DNA of 64,000 bases. Origin: Paragonimus skrjabini miyazakii (Eukaryota; Platyhelminthes; Trematoda; Plagiorchiida; Troglotrematidae). Numbering within the stretch: the first letter of the stretch is position 1; every line of letters begins with the position of its first letter. The position numbers were made by a program, and so were the translations under genes. Under the pieces are notes generated by a model. The model was not told the origin of the DNA. It ran no database searches and was given only the letters and a program-made list of their open reading frames with translations. Location of the stretch: positions 222,839 to 286,838 of the forward strand of contig JTDE01000213.1 in the NCBI GenBank assembly GCA_014338405.1, given 5' to 3'. Below, one piece after another: positions 52,029 through 63,563 of this stretch.

Positions 52029-52254
52029 CTCCGTTTTTGCCTTTTCTGTTCTTTAGGATTTCATAACAAATGTTAACTAGCGGTAGAGCAACTGCTTCTA
52101 TATATACTTCATATTCAACTTGCCCAAATTTTCCAAAGACTACAGCTTCCGGTACATCAACACGATTTGGATTTCGACAATTTCTGCTGAGGAATGTCTC
52201 ACTCATCGTGGAAGCGACTGGGGGCCTGTACGTTCGACTAAGTGACTGTCCACT
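52029..52254 (-). CDS. exon candidate 2 of a minus-strand gene, unknown product
   Basis: A minus-strand segment with a pyrimidine-rich tract (from a run of 8 T at 52298-52305) leads to a CCAAAAAG acceptor at 52255-52262. The open frame is 226 bp and ends at a GGAG/GTGACT donor-like site. It encodes SGQSLSRTYRPPVASTMSET, then VDVPEAVVFGKFGQVEYEVY and IEAVALPLVNICYEIL. The phase (0 in, 1 out) fits the exon candidate at 52839-52957. The IEAVALPL-like part loosely recalls the end of cyclic-nucleotide phosphodiesterases, but the resemblance is too thin to name it. Confidence 0.35.
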
Positions 52255-52838
52255 CTTTTTGGCATAGGAAGCCGAATACAGCCCCACGAGTGCCAAGAAA
52301 AAAAACGTAATCTAGTTATCATTTTCAAGCTGCAAGCCCTCCAGACAAATATCCCAAGGCTTATGAAGTCTATCTGAGCATTGGATACGCTAGTTCTCAA
52401 ATTACATTCCAGAAGCTGACCGTCTGAGCATCGCTACACAGGTTCCAAACGTCTTCACAATACTTGCTGGAAATGAACGTCATCCTCCTAGTTTTGAAAG
52501 ACGGTTGTAAACAACTCAACTGGAAAAATTCGAGAAGATCGTTCTAACATTTTGAGCAAATGATCCAAACAACTGCCTCTCTCGCATTCTAATCCACGAA
52601 CAAGCATATGACAAAGCGAATGAAGTTGCCCAGGCACCTACACTTGACTTCCATATTACCTGCAAACGTACCTTCAGTTACTTCGCACATTTATACGTGC
52701 TCAAACTGCAGATGGAATTCACTGAGAAAACACAGACAGACGAATTACCTTCAAGAGATTTGGAATAGATCAGGCTGGCAACATATGTCATATCAATGTT
52801 CATGCTAGTTTGACAGAATCACCTTGCTGCTCACTTAC

Positions 52839-52957
52839 GGATGGATTAAACGATTCACTATTCAGTTTGTCCGATAATAGTTTCGCCAACATGTTATCCA
52901 TAAAGAGTTCTAGACGGATGCTACCACGCATCTCGAAGGGATTCAATATTGGAGAAT
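52839..52957 (-). CDS. exon candidate 1 of a minus-strand gene, unknown product
   Basis: On the minus strand an AATTCAG acceptor precedes a 119-bp open segment that ends at a canonical CATCC/GTAAGT donor. The frame encodes SPILNPFEMRGSIRLELFMD, then NMLAKLLSDKLNSESFNPS, a helix-like amphipathic peptide. The donor falls at a codon boundary, matching the phase-0 acceptor at 52255. The implied intron is 52255-52838 (584 bp). The overlapping plus-strand frame (52810-53037) is treated as a shadow. Confidence 0.38.
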
Positions 52958-53039
52958 CTGAATTTCGAATGAATGCGAACAAGCAATACTTCAATCGTTG
53001 TATTTCTAGCATACAGACATTCCGTTACCGATGCTAGTT

Positions 53040-56000
53040 TACACACAAACAAAGCCAGGATGTCACACAATTAATTTTTTCCCACTATAACGAATCTGTC
53101 AAACGAATTATCAGTAGTATATATATCTACCTAGCAAAACGAAAAAGATATTTCACTGGAACAAGCATTTCCTTTGGTTCCGTCGGCCGGTTACATGAAC
53201 ATCGGCTACATCGGTTTAGCTCATACTCGCCATATTTCTTACTACACCATCAGTGTGCATGTAAGCATATGCAGTTGAAACGAACAAAATGTCTTCTGTA
53301 CGTGTCTATCTAACACAAACCCATGAATTCTGTTTAACCCTGCAGGCTTGTCTGTCGAGCATTCTGATGAAAATGGAGCTCTCACAAATAATCTTTCTTG
53401 AGTGATGTTTACGGGAGTGAGACATTTCATGCAGCATGCTTATATAATGCAATGGATTCTCGTGGATAAATATAAATGAGACGGTATCCTACAGCTAAAT
53501 CACGTTTGCATTGTCCCATGGAAGACAAATTTTCCTGTTAGACTACCGTGGTATTATCGATATTGCAAGATTGTTGTGTTTCATCTCTATAAGGTTTTCA
53601 GTCATTTTTGATAAGCCCAATATTTTCAGTTAATTCTGCATATTGATTTCGGGTACGCACATTTAATTATACACTTTCATTACTGCAAATTTCGTTATGC
53701 ATCTGTTCTAACTTAAGCTTCATCAAATCGCATCCTACTTGTGGACAACTTAACTATCAAAGACCATAATCGATAGCATTTTTCCTGTTTCTGCTAAAGT
53801 CTGTGCTAAAACCATCTTATAGTTATTGACTTTAATTGAACAGTTCTTGAATGTAACAGTGGTTTGTTGGTTCAGGGTGTATAAACCGTAAAAAGGAAAT
53901 GCTCATCAAAGTCGTTGATTTATCTCTGAGCCATCAAAGTCATAAACAGGTAAACAGTTGTTTGTGCTAGGCGTCATAGATTCATATGACTCGTTAGGAT
54001 GCATCAATTTTTCATGACGTGCCTTGAGATGACTTTGAGTCATTCTTGCAAAATTCTCCATGTTAGGTTTTGGTTTTCCTCCCCGTAAAGATTTGTAATA
54101 TTACAATGGAAACATTTTATCTCCAACCAAAATTAGGTTACTAAATCATATTTAGAAAATTAACACAAGTTTAAGAATATAATAAAGTCGGGTTTAGAAG
54201 CGTAACTAACTTCAACAGATGTGAACTTCGCCTACGTAACAGAACGTTGAAGCCGTTAGTCCGTTCTTGACTAAATGACATGCGATTTATCATGCAGGTC
54301 ATCGGCTGCGGGCCAAAGTTTAGTTCACTGTAAATTGCTCTGACCTGATATAAATTGTTTATTTTGTTGTGCATTCCGAATTGAACCTTTATGCATGATA
54401 AGTATGCAGGAAACGATGCCATTCCACAGTTTCAGTTTTCTGACTTGTGTTTCCAAATGCATCATAGGGTTTAATTACTAAGTAACTGATAGTTTTTCAA
54501 ATAGATGGTCAAACCATTTGATTACTTTGTTATCTTGAAAAAGTGAATGGCTGCTGGATGTCAGAAGCTAAAATCTTTATTGAAATGTATGCAATATAGA
54601 AAGTTTCCATTGTATTATTACAAATATTTACATATACGGGAACCAAAATCTGCATTAGAAAATGTAAAAAGAATATAACATTATTTTTCAACTTTACCAT
54701 TATCGTCACCCTTAGTATAGATAAATTTTGTCTTCAACTCAGAAAGTCAGTTTCATGCAACCGATACTTTAAACGCACTGATGCTACGGATGTTGGTCTT
54801 CTCTTTTAGCACATGTTTTTAAAGACTCAAACCAAATATATGAAGTACAGCCAACCCTGTTTGATTGATGTCCGTCAGTTTCAACATCCAGTGCTACCAG
54901 CAGACCAAACTGAACAATACGGGTGTGCGCTCCAAGGATTTTTTTGCACTTCGATGACACAATTCGTTGGCGTTCGTCTTGAGAAATGTAGTGTTTCTGT
55001 CGTGAGAATGCATAACTTTCCATACACGGATTTAACAGCATGTACGTGAATTCTCGTTACTTGGTTATTCTGGACGAACAGTCAAAGTTCTTGCTATATC
55101 ATCGTCAACCAAGCCGCTGAAAGTGTGATTTGAAAGGAGCTGATCATCCATTCTAGTAAATCAATTACCAACTCACGTTGGACTATACCACCGTAAAGTT
55201 ACTTTGTGAAAGTGGCCGTACGAATGAAGAAATGTTCACCCCTGCGGAATTTCCAGCAGGGAGGAGTTTCGCACGCTCCAGTTGAATATTAGTCTTCGAT
55301 TCTGAACACGGAGAGCACGATAGACCTGTACTGGGTTTCGTGCAATGGCGTTTTGGATTTTGCGAATATTATGTCACAGAAAACCGCTTCAAAAACTTGG
55401 TTCTAATGAGTTACCACGAAATGTCTCGAGTAACCAATTTTCGTGTCCTATCTGTTTTGTTCAGAAATCGCGTAAACAGTTGGTACCTAAGAACGAAAAA
55501 TTATAACAACGCACTGTTTCACTTCCTCTTGGTGAGTAGATATTCAGCCAGTACACATGTAAGAGCGCACTGAGTTGCGAGCCATGGCCACACTGTTTCC
55601 AGGTCGTCCACAGACTAGTTTGTCAATGATGACTAGCTCTGTCTAGTATGGCTACATTTCACAATGCACAAGTTTAAACGTGCTTGGTGACGTCCACATC
55701 CGTACGCCGGATCTGAATACGAACAGCTAAAAGTGGCGCTCAATTTGAGCCAGGTACAATATATGTATCAATTTTTGAAGTTTAATCATGGGAAAACCCG
55801 ATCCAACTATATCTTTCTCAGATGTTTGGATTGTATTGCTTCCGTCGATCAATTTGACCTAGAACCATATGCCTCTGTAATATCGCGTTAATTTGGTGGC
55901 TTTACGAATAGTCAATTGCCTGTTGTTGTGCTTTGCTTGAGTGGTACGCGACTAATCATTTTGCAGTTTGACTCATGTTTATTGTTTATGAACATCTTGA

Positions 56001-57480
56001 CTGGTAGGGGGAATTATGTTGAATAGGAATGTCACATTACATAATTATAATTCATTTTGAGTTTGTTTGACACCGAATTTTAATCCAGTTCCTGGAGGTG
56101 ACCTGTGGATCAAAACCGTTGTGGCAGTCTACTTATTCACTTCGATAATTTGTTCAATAATGTCGTGATATTGTGGTTCAGCTTTATTTTGGGTAGTTGA
56201 AATCGGTGGTCTATGGTTATGCATTACTCATTGGCCTCACGAAGGATCGTAAATATATGTTTTTAGAAAACCCATGAAGTCTGTTTTTTCCGATAATCAG
56301 CAATATGGATTTTCTCATATCATCCGTTTTAATGAACAGCGATGAGACCTTCAAAGTAATCATTAAACATCTATGAAAAAATATCAGAAAGGGACTGTTC
56401 AAGTGTTTTCCTTTCAAATATATTTAGACAAAGGGCTTTAATGATTCGGCAATTTAGTATATTTCGTGTATGTTATTTAACTTCCTAGTCCTGGGGTTCG
56501 ACTGAGATGTGTATTGTATATCAGTCATCCAATAATTATTTAGAATCACATATCGAAAAGGACACTAACAGAATACGCTATTTGACAAATCTAAACACGA
56601 TCTCAGCTAAATGCACTTGGGCACTAAGATAGATAAGAATGGATTTCTGAAAACCTGTTTAATCTGGATAAGATGTGACTGTGCGCATTGATGAAAATTT
56701 AATTAGTCAATATTGTATGGGAGATTTTATGTGTAAGTTTTGTAACAAACCTCAGGTTAGTTTGTAGGCACATGATGGCGTGGTAACTAAGTGCTGATTA
56801 TCACTTACAACACACCTCAATGACTCGGAAGTGTACTTATCCTAATTCTCATTCCAAAGATAACGCTGCAAAACAAGTTAAATGAATAGTAAAGTATGGG
56901 TCAAGAGTTTTGAATATACATTTTACTTTGAAAGACAGGCAACGCAACATTCATTATTTGGTCACGCTCAAATGAACTTAAACCCATTTTCACCAGGTTA
57001 CAATATTCTTGTTGGCAATCAGCATGACTGATTCCTGTGGAATGCTTGAAAACTGTTTGATGCTATTTCATAATTTCAGAACAACCTGTGGATAATCGAT
57101 AATTTGGTTTATTGGTGGTTTATTAACAGAATACTTTAGTTCGTTTGCTACTGAGCGTACACAGATTGTGACTTCCAGAGGTCTGGCTACGGAGCCGTGA
57201 TTTGACCGATTCCCGCTTTGACAAGCTTACCGGAATATAGGCCTGCAGCCAAGTCAGCTTTCCTGAGAAAAATAGGAAAATATTCTAGAATGTATACCAG
57301 CAAACTTATTGAGAGCCTGTGAGGAAACAATCAAGTTCTTTCAAGAGTTTAGTCACTTGGAACAAGGGGGCGGTAGATGTACGCCTCTCTTATTGACTCA
57401 GAAATACTAAATTTTCATTAAAAATATTTCGCTTTTATACCAGACGTTCGGTGAAGATGGGGACAATAATCAGACAGTAG
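53040..57480. other. no recognised feature
   Basis: No recognised element or gene. Overlapping opposite-strand frames at 54784-55049 have no motif. Confidence 0.4.
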
Positions 57481-57491
57481 ATAAGGAGAGG

Positions 57492-57857
57492 TCACAAAGT
57501 ATAGGATAAGGTCAGATTCAGGACCAAATATTCGCGAATATACAAAAACGGCTTGAGTCGACTGATCGCAGTTGTGTCAGGAATTCCAAATGCACGAGCT
57601 CGGTGGACGGCTTGATCAGTGATCAAGACCTGTCTATCGACTAGGAACTCTAGTTGTTCGCGTGTTGCAACAATACTCTCATTCTCCTGTAACACGGACC
57701 TGTGCAACCATTTAGGTAACTGTTCATACACCTCACAGAGCGAGTATTTCTTGGTTTCGCCAAACAAATTTCTCTGTTGGTATGTATGAATTGGTGAGCA
57801 TAGTGCGAGATGGCACTGACAGGCTGATCCCTTTTGATGAACTCCCATGGAATTCAA
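57492..57857 (-). pseudogene. Penelope-like element, GIY-YIG C-terminus
   Basis: Minus-strand frame: a Cys-rich CQCHLALCSPIHTYQQRNLF, then YSLCEVYEQLPKWLHRSVL, then HRARAFGIPDTTAISRLKPF and YIREYLVLNLTLSYTL. The order (YEQLPKWLH, a HRARxFG block, RLKP-x-LYIREYxLNLTL) matches the GIY-YIG nuclease and C-terminus of PLEs. The first part of the nuclease is disturbed (no clear GIY or YIG), and the RT part is missing, so it is a 5'-truncated, decayed insertion separate from the 24-kb element. Confidence 0.7.
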
Positions 57858-57987
57858 ATTGTGTTGATGGTAAAATGTTGATTCACATTATTGTAAATTT
57901 GGTACTTGTGTGTCAGTACGACATGTGCATATCTACCACCCTTCTTACTGTAAGTGTCTTGTTCAAGTTAATAATTTGTCCCACTAG

Positions 57988-58117
57988 ACACCGTCACCAT
58001 CAGTCCTGTTGCGTTAAACAAGGTGACAGTGGTTCATTCATGCAAGGACAGTTTGATTACCAGTTGCCTAATGCCGATCAATACTTTAATTTGGAACCAT
58101 CGGTTCACTTCTACCTG
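57988..58117 (+). CDS. weak exon candidate
   Basis: A TTTGTCCCACTAG acceptor leads to an open frame with GDSGSFMQGQFDYQLPNADQ and then a CTACCTG/GTACGA donor-like site. It lies on the opposite strand just beyond the PLE remnant. No domain or partner exon; chance is likely. Confidence 0.12.
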
Positions 58118-60660
58118 GTACGAAATTCTGCAAACCATACAGATCATATAAATTTACCATAGCTTCTCAGCTTAATGAGTGTTAATAAATTAGTGACGCT
58201 TGTACTAGTCCATAAGAATAACAGAACTTTATTTTTTCTAAAAATTGAATAGGCAACTTGTGATTTTTTATCAACAAAAGGGGCAAAGCACGGAACAATG
58301 AACAATACGAATATGTTTGCATGAATAGAAGTAAAGCCTTTCCATATCACCAATATCGTTTTCTACAGTAACTCACCGTTGACTGATGTAGGTACACTCC
58401 AACAGTAAATAAAATGGCTTAGTCTAGTTACGAAGGAGTGAGAAAGGATGAAACTTGTATAATTCCACCAGGTTGTAATGGCTTTTTGTAGACCTAAGTT
58501 AAAATCGCCGAAAATCTCTTAACTTGCAAACAAACGACCAAACTGTAATAAACAAAATGACATTTGCTAACAATTATCTTCACGGCGTTCGCTTTCTTAT
58601 GTCACTTCTTGCAGTACTTGCATTCCAGAATATAACTTAGGAAGAACCGTTAAACCCGATTAGCTGCTAACTCTGTTCATTTTTCCAAATAGGGTTCATG
58701 CTGGTTGCTATATTACAAGATGGGGAGAAGAAAACAATCTGTAGCTTTAGATTTGACAGTAACTACCGGTATTCAGATGCATGCATTAGTAAAGAGTTCA
58801 GTACGTGATAAACTGCGTGGTCAATGTCAAAGTTTTCGAGCTTTTGTGAGCCAACTTGTATTTGTTGCACAAAGTTGTAATTTCACCTCAAGATCTCTTC
58901 ATGGTAAGCTAGCTGACAGAAGTTGTTCGGTGCAAACATTAATGATGTTAATGTTAATCCGCGTGATATCTTGAGTATTTGATGGCTGTATTTCTTGGTC
59001 ATGAGTTAAACTAATCGTATTAGTACGAGATTTAGAGTTAACTGGGAGGTCGCCTTTGACCGCTGAAGCCCAGGATCCGTTTACATTTTACACATTACCA
59101 TTATTAATGGTACACCTCCTCATATGAACAACCCACTCAAAACTCCGTGACATATATATCGAGATTATCCACATTAAGGATACAATCAGAGGGAGCCAGG
59201 TTTTGCATGGTTGTTATGTTGGTTTGTTTTTTGACAGCCGACTATGACCAACTAGGTGAACACTGATTAGAAATGCCACCATCATTCCTGTTATTTTCCA
59301 TCACGCTGATTGTCAGGAAAACATTACATCTACGTACAAATTTTCTCAACTTACTTTTGAGTGAGAAGAATCGATTCCATTTCGAATCCTCACTTCTCAG
59401 GTGAAAATACAGAATTCCCACCTTATGACTAAATCTTGTTACGATACATGCAAAACCAGCGGTAGTCTGTTTTAATAAAATGGATGGAAGTAAATATAGC
59501 TATACGTCGAAATAATCTGTCCTATCGTGCGTTCCCAGTGGACCGCTGTTTACTGCATTACTTTTCTGAACAAAGGTGTATTTTGGGAAAGAAACGCAGT
59601 GCTATTCTACTTCTATTTTTCGGTTGTTTATGCATACAATATGGTTTTAGGGTATTTTCCTGCAGAAGATGGAGTGTACTATTAGAATTGATTAGGATTT
59701 AGAAGAAAAAAGCGACAAACCGTTCATCATATGACATTTCATCTGGTGAACTCATGTGGATTTGAGATAACAGTTTATCTCCAGGTTTTCATATGATCTA
59801 AAATGTCACTCACACAGAACTGTTGTGTTCGTTGCCATTGGAAACTGCATTCTCAAACTGACTAATTTGTACACTCACCACAGAATTGCTTCCACTGAAG
59901 CTACGCATACCATCTGAAATGGAGGATTTTATAAAATTGTCAATCCTTGGGTCACACTAGTGAGCTACCATGGTACCAATAGTCCCGTTGCTATGCCAAT
60001 GAATTCAAGTTAATTATATTATTAAGAACACCAGGAATATTGTTATATGAAACACATATTAGTTAACCCTTTTACTTCATTACTGGAAACTTTCTTTATG
60101 ATTGAATCATAATCAATAATTTTAGATTTCCTTGTCTCTATTAGTGTGTTATTGATTTCACCGGGCTTGAGTAGGATACATCTAGGTTTTCGTCCGTTAC
60201 CATGGTTACTACGGTTGTCTCAATACACCTAACTTATGCATTGATTGGACCACTGTGAAGTTTTTATGTTGCCCACGCAATAAGCATTGCATGTTTCAGG
60301 GCGTTGGCCAGAGTTCGTTTGGATGGTCTATTTACGGACAATGAGCACTATGCTAGACTAATTAAGGTTAAACACAGACGTATTATAACAGCTTGCTCAT
60401 TGTTCGAGTTGTGGGTAAACGATCTGCTCAAAAAGCGAGTAAGCCAAATGTAATAGGGTATCAGAAGATTACCAACAGTAATCGGGAAATTTGAATTTTC
60501 ATTGATGCAAGGGTCTGCTCAAAAGTGGAAACGGTTCAAAGCCAAAAACGATACTTTAGTGTTTTATTGCATAAGGATCAGTTGATCGCCCAGTTCAGAA
60601 TGGTTCCCTTGATATCCTAAAATCTCATAGAGAAAGAAGGAGAAGTTATAGAACACGAAA

Positions 60661-60705
60661 TGTAGCAAACATATGTTTTCGATAAAATCTCATCAGGCTG
60701 TTACA
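60661..60705 (-). ncRNA. hammerhead ribozyme, type I, linked to a PLE
   Basis: On the minus strand all hammerhead parts are present. Stem I is built from AGC/GCU and UGU/ACA with an AAC bulge. The core is CUGAUGA (60696-60690), stem II is GAU-UUU-AUC (60689-60681), and GAA is at 60680-60678. Stem III is AAC/GUU with an AUAU loop, and cleavage would follow a UUU triplet, between 60667 and 60666. It lies about 100 bp downstream, on the same strand, of the endonuclease frame ending at 60809. Hammerheads are known in PLE terminal repeats, which fits this position. The minimal stem III is typical of that class and may need pairing between two copies. Confidence 0.75.
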
Positions 60706-60808
60706 GTTATAAAGGAAAATAAGACGAAAAACGGTTACATGCGAAACTTGGTATTGGTCCAAAATTTACACCATCTCAATTTTGTGTTTTATGGACGCCG
60801 ATTGGATG

Positions 60809-61414
60809 TTAACTGCCCACATATCGATCGGGTGAGTCAGCTAATGGACAAGGCAACTGAAGTGATTGAACAAAGTTTTTCTGTTCACACAAGGTTGGAT
60901 TACGTAATCCAATGGCAATGGCCTCGGCAGTGGCCAACATTCGCTGGCGAACAAGTTTTGACCTGTTCAGTGAGACCCTATAGATAACAGTGAACGATCG
61001 ATCTATGTTGACCTGATGATCGTTGTCTGCCAGATGACCTACAATGGCACTCGTGATTGATTTTCTCTCACCTGTCCCGATCCATACTGGGTGATATTCT
61101 CTGATTCTTCTAGATAAGTGCCGAGTCGTAAGACCCACGTAGTTTGCTGAACAATCGCAAACGAACGAGTAAATCACCATAGATGAGTTGTGGACCGGCA
61201 CTTTATCCTCCAGATTAAGAGTAATCAGTGGCGAACTGGTGAATGAGATAATCGGTCGGGCTGCGTTGAACGTTCTCTTAAGCGAACTAGTAAGTCGACG
61301 GGTCAGTGATTCAGCCAACGTATCTCCTTTGTATGGCAGTTGTATGAACATGGGCTTCTTATCAACTCCTTGAATCTTAGCTGATGCTTCAAATGCTTTC
61401 ATATGTTTAGCCAC
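60809..61414 (-). CDS. PLE GIY-YIG endonuclease, C-terminal half, open
   Basis: An open frame of 201 codons with no stop. It begins in PLE RT C-terminal sequence (VAKHMKAFEAS), passes KKPMFIQLPYKGDTLAESLT and SSLITLNLEDKVPVHNSS-like linker, and reaches the nuclease: MVIYSFVCDCSANYVGLTTR with HLSRRIREYHP (the Y-x-G-x-T-R-x-L order of GIY-YIG). It then gives SAIVGHLADNDHQV and ends near NPTLCEQKNFVQSLQLP, the usual PLE C-terminal block. The frame starts after a TAA, and the first codon read as Met is a GTG inside the conserved region, so it is not a natural start. This nuclease would nick target DNA; alone, without RT, it probably has no role. Confidence 0.85.
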   Translation of the reverse strand: MAKHMKAFEASAKIQGVDKKPMFIQLPYKGDTLAESLTRRLTSSLKRTFNAARPIISFTSSPLITLNLEDKVPVHNSSMVIYSFVCDCSANYVGLTTRHLSRRIREYHPVWIGTGERKSITSAIVGHLADNDHQVNIDRSFTVIYRVSLNRSKLVRQRMLATAEAIAIGLRNPTLCEQKNFVQSLQLPCPLADSPDRYVGS

Positions 61415-61429
61415 AAAAAGTTAATCATT

Positions 61430-63200
61430 TTATCTTATGTTTGACACATCTCTGCAAGTTGCAGATTATAAGTTGCTTCTATGTGAACACTAATAAACCA
61501 AATTATCATGGTTGGACTGGGTGAAATCACGATTACTGAATGCTGGACATTACTAGAATAAGTCAGCATAACTCAGCTACTTTTACATGTGTTCAGTTTG
61601 TTTTATATGAGAAATGCTGATCACATAGATTTCAACTGAAGTGGACAAAAGTGTTAATGATTCTCTTCTCGAAGGCATTACTTACATAAAATTGTTGATG
61701 GGTGTCGTCGACCGTGTGTTTGATGGAGTAGTGGTTACTACTGTCGGCATACAGCCATTAGAACTGTCTGGATTGAGAAGCACACAAAGTAGTATTTTTT
61801 GTTCTTGTCCTTAATAAAGTTACGGGAGACACCTCTGGATATTCTGAAGTAAAAATCTATGTACATACAGTTTTTTCATACATATTGTTCATGACAGCAA
61901 CACTGACAGCATTCTGGTAACTGTACTGTGTACCTGTGCAGCATACACTGTTGCTATAGAAAAGGACTGCATTGTGTTTGGGAACGGACAGTTTTTTGGA
62001 CTTTATTCATTGTTATGTTAACACTATGTAGAACGCTACGATGTAATAATGTCAACCGCAATTTACTGATACCTGAGGGAACATCTTGGCTTTTATTAAT
62101 ATGGTGAGTTTAGAAATGTATACGTTTGTGTTGTTGTGAAACACATGGCTAAAACTCTCGAAAACTCTCAAAAATGAAAAGCTTAACCTAACTAGTAAGG
62201 ATGAGTCTTGTATTCTGGTAAATCAAGGTGATGTATTTCACGTTAGCACATTAGAGGTCAGAGCACTGGAGAGTGAAATTAAGCTCAGGTGTTTAGTTGT
62301 TCAGCGAGTTTTTCCAGTTAGATTTATAACGTTCCAGCACTAAACTAGATTATATCATCGATGCAAAAAGTTTGAGGAATGCAATGGTGAACTGGGATAA
62401 ATTATCCATCATCGGTGTATTTGTGCATTAATGGACTTTCCTCACAGTTCTTTTTTATTTTGATAACTTTACCTGCATACACTTGAATAGTCCTATAGAA
62501 CACACGAAGTCATTGAATGGGAAATGATAAAATATTCACACAGCTGGTTGCCATAATGCGAAAGTAAGCTCTCATAACCTCTTGATTTGACAAAATTCAT
62601 GGATAAGAGGTAATAAAATGTCGACACACACTATAAGATAAACCACAGTAATCAGTAAAATTGTCATCTCATCAGTCTGCTTACTAGAACCGTTTGCCAA
62701 TGTGTCTACGGATGCACCACAACAGTAGAGTGGATGATGTAGGCTGTACGATTAACTTGAACAGATCTGGATGTTATTTGGCCTGGGTCATGGAGCTCTA
62801 AATTGGTTACGGTTTGTCAGCCTAATACCAAATCGAGCTGCCGTAGCCTTAAAATGACATTTGGCTGCTTGCTTAAATTTTTAGCTGTGTGCATGACACT
62901 TCTTCAGATAGTTTATGCCTTATCCATGAATATTCTCCCTTCCCCCCTTCAATTATTGTTTGATTGCACTCGGCAAAGAAGACTTGATTTTAGTTCGTCT
63001 TCTGAACCACGCACCCATCGCCTCCTAAACTCCTAAGCTCTTTTGACCAGCTTTATCGCATTGTAACGATCAACAGGAAAATACATCGTCCTGTATCGAC
63101 TAGAGTTAACAGGACAGTTACTGAGTCTCCTCTCAAGGTGATCGGGCAACCTGATCACTACTCACAAAGCGGAAGTGGTTGAGTGTTCACATACGATAAT
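61430..63200. other. no recognised feature
   Basis: No RT domain of the 61-kb PLE was found here, and no other element or gene is evident. Confidence 0.45.
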
Positions 63201-63202
63201 TC

Positions 63203-63425
63203 AATCGTGCCTAATGTGAGGTCACTGGCACAGTGGGCAACACGGTTGCCTCGTGAACAGTGTGGCCGGAGTTCTAGTTCTGGCAGTGGCAAGAAAATGC
63301 ACTACTGACGAGCTGCTCTAATGGGAGCGAAACTCAAAACAGATCGACCGGAAAGTCTATGAGAATGCGACAGCTGTGATCAGTTATGGGTGATGTTCGA
63401 TCTGTGATAAGACCGATTCTGTCAC
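63203..63425 (+). repeat. tRNA-derived SINE with hammerhead ribozyme, best copy
   Basis: The head has an A-box-like TGGCACAGTGGGCAA (63226-63240) and a degenerate B box near 63271-63281 (GTTCTAGTTCT). The hammerhead follows (63286-63371, separate entry), then a tail with AGCTGTGATCAGTTATGGGT. Blocks of it recur at 3.5, 17.3 and 50.7 kb. A Pol III head followed by a hammerhead is the architecture of the schistosome Sm-alpha SINE. I compared these only by eye and did not align with Sm-alpha. Confidence 0.7.
63286..63371 (+). ncRNA. hammerhead ribozyme in SINE, type I
   Basis: Core CUGACGA at 63305-63311, GAA at 63329-63331 and GUC at 63355-63357 (cleavage after 63357). Stem II between them (GCUGCUC with GGGAGC) pairs six bases with one bulged G. 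Stem III is ACU/AGU around a long loop. Stem I has an outer helix GUGGCA (63286-63291) with UGCGAC (63366-63371), five of six pairs, an internal loop and an inner UA/UA next to the core. The internal loop in stem I is where type I hammerheads make the loop contact that speeds cleavage. Three diverged relatives in the window keep the same landmarks. Confidence 0.7.
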
Positions 63426-63515
63426 AAACAATTTTTTAAATTGAATTTCGCAGATTTACAGCCATGCACATTGACTTTACACCACAAACCGCTTTGTTGG
63501 CTCATTTTGGAAAGA

Positions 63516-63563
63516 TTCGTTAGACCCAAGTTTCTTCCTCGTTCAAACTCATCAGTAGTAGAA
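63516..63563 (-). ncRNA. hammerhead-like fold, weaker
   Basis: Minus strand: core CUGAUGA (63555-63549), GAA (63534-63532), GUC cleavage triplet (63525-63523), stem III AC/GU with a UUGG loop, inner stem I UA/UA and outer UUC/GAA with an internal loop. Stem II (GUUUGAACGAGGAA) pairs only through U-A and G-U and has a G-A closing pair, so it is weak. It lies 90 bp from the SINE on the other strand and overlaps an unrecognised open frame (63422-63655). It could be coincidence. Confidence 0.3.

Larger units (their letters stand above)
60661..61414 (-). mobile_element. Penelope-like element, 5'-truncated, with hammerhead
   Basis: The element remnant comprises the GIY-YIG part of a PLE protein (60809-61414) and a downstream hammerhead ribozyme (60661-60705). 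The RT domain was not found upstream on the minus strand, so the copy is truncated at its 5' side, a common form for PLEs. Of the three PLE copies in the window this one has the least damage. Confidence 0.75.
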
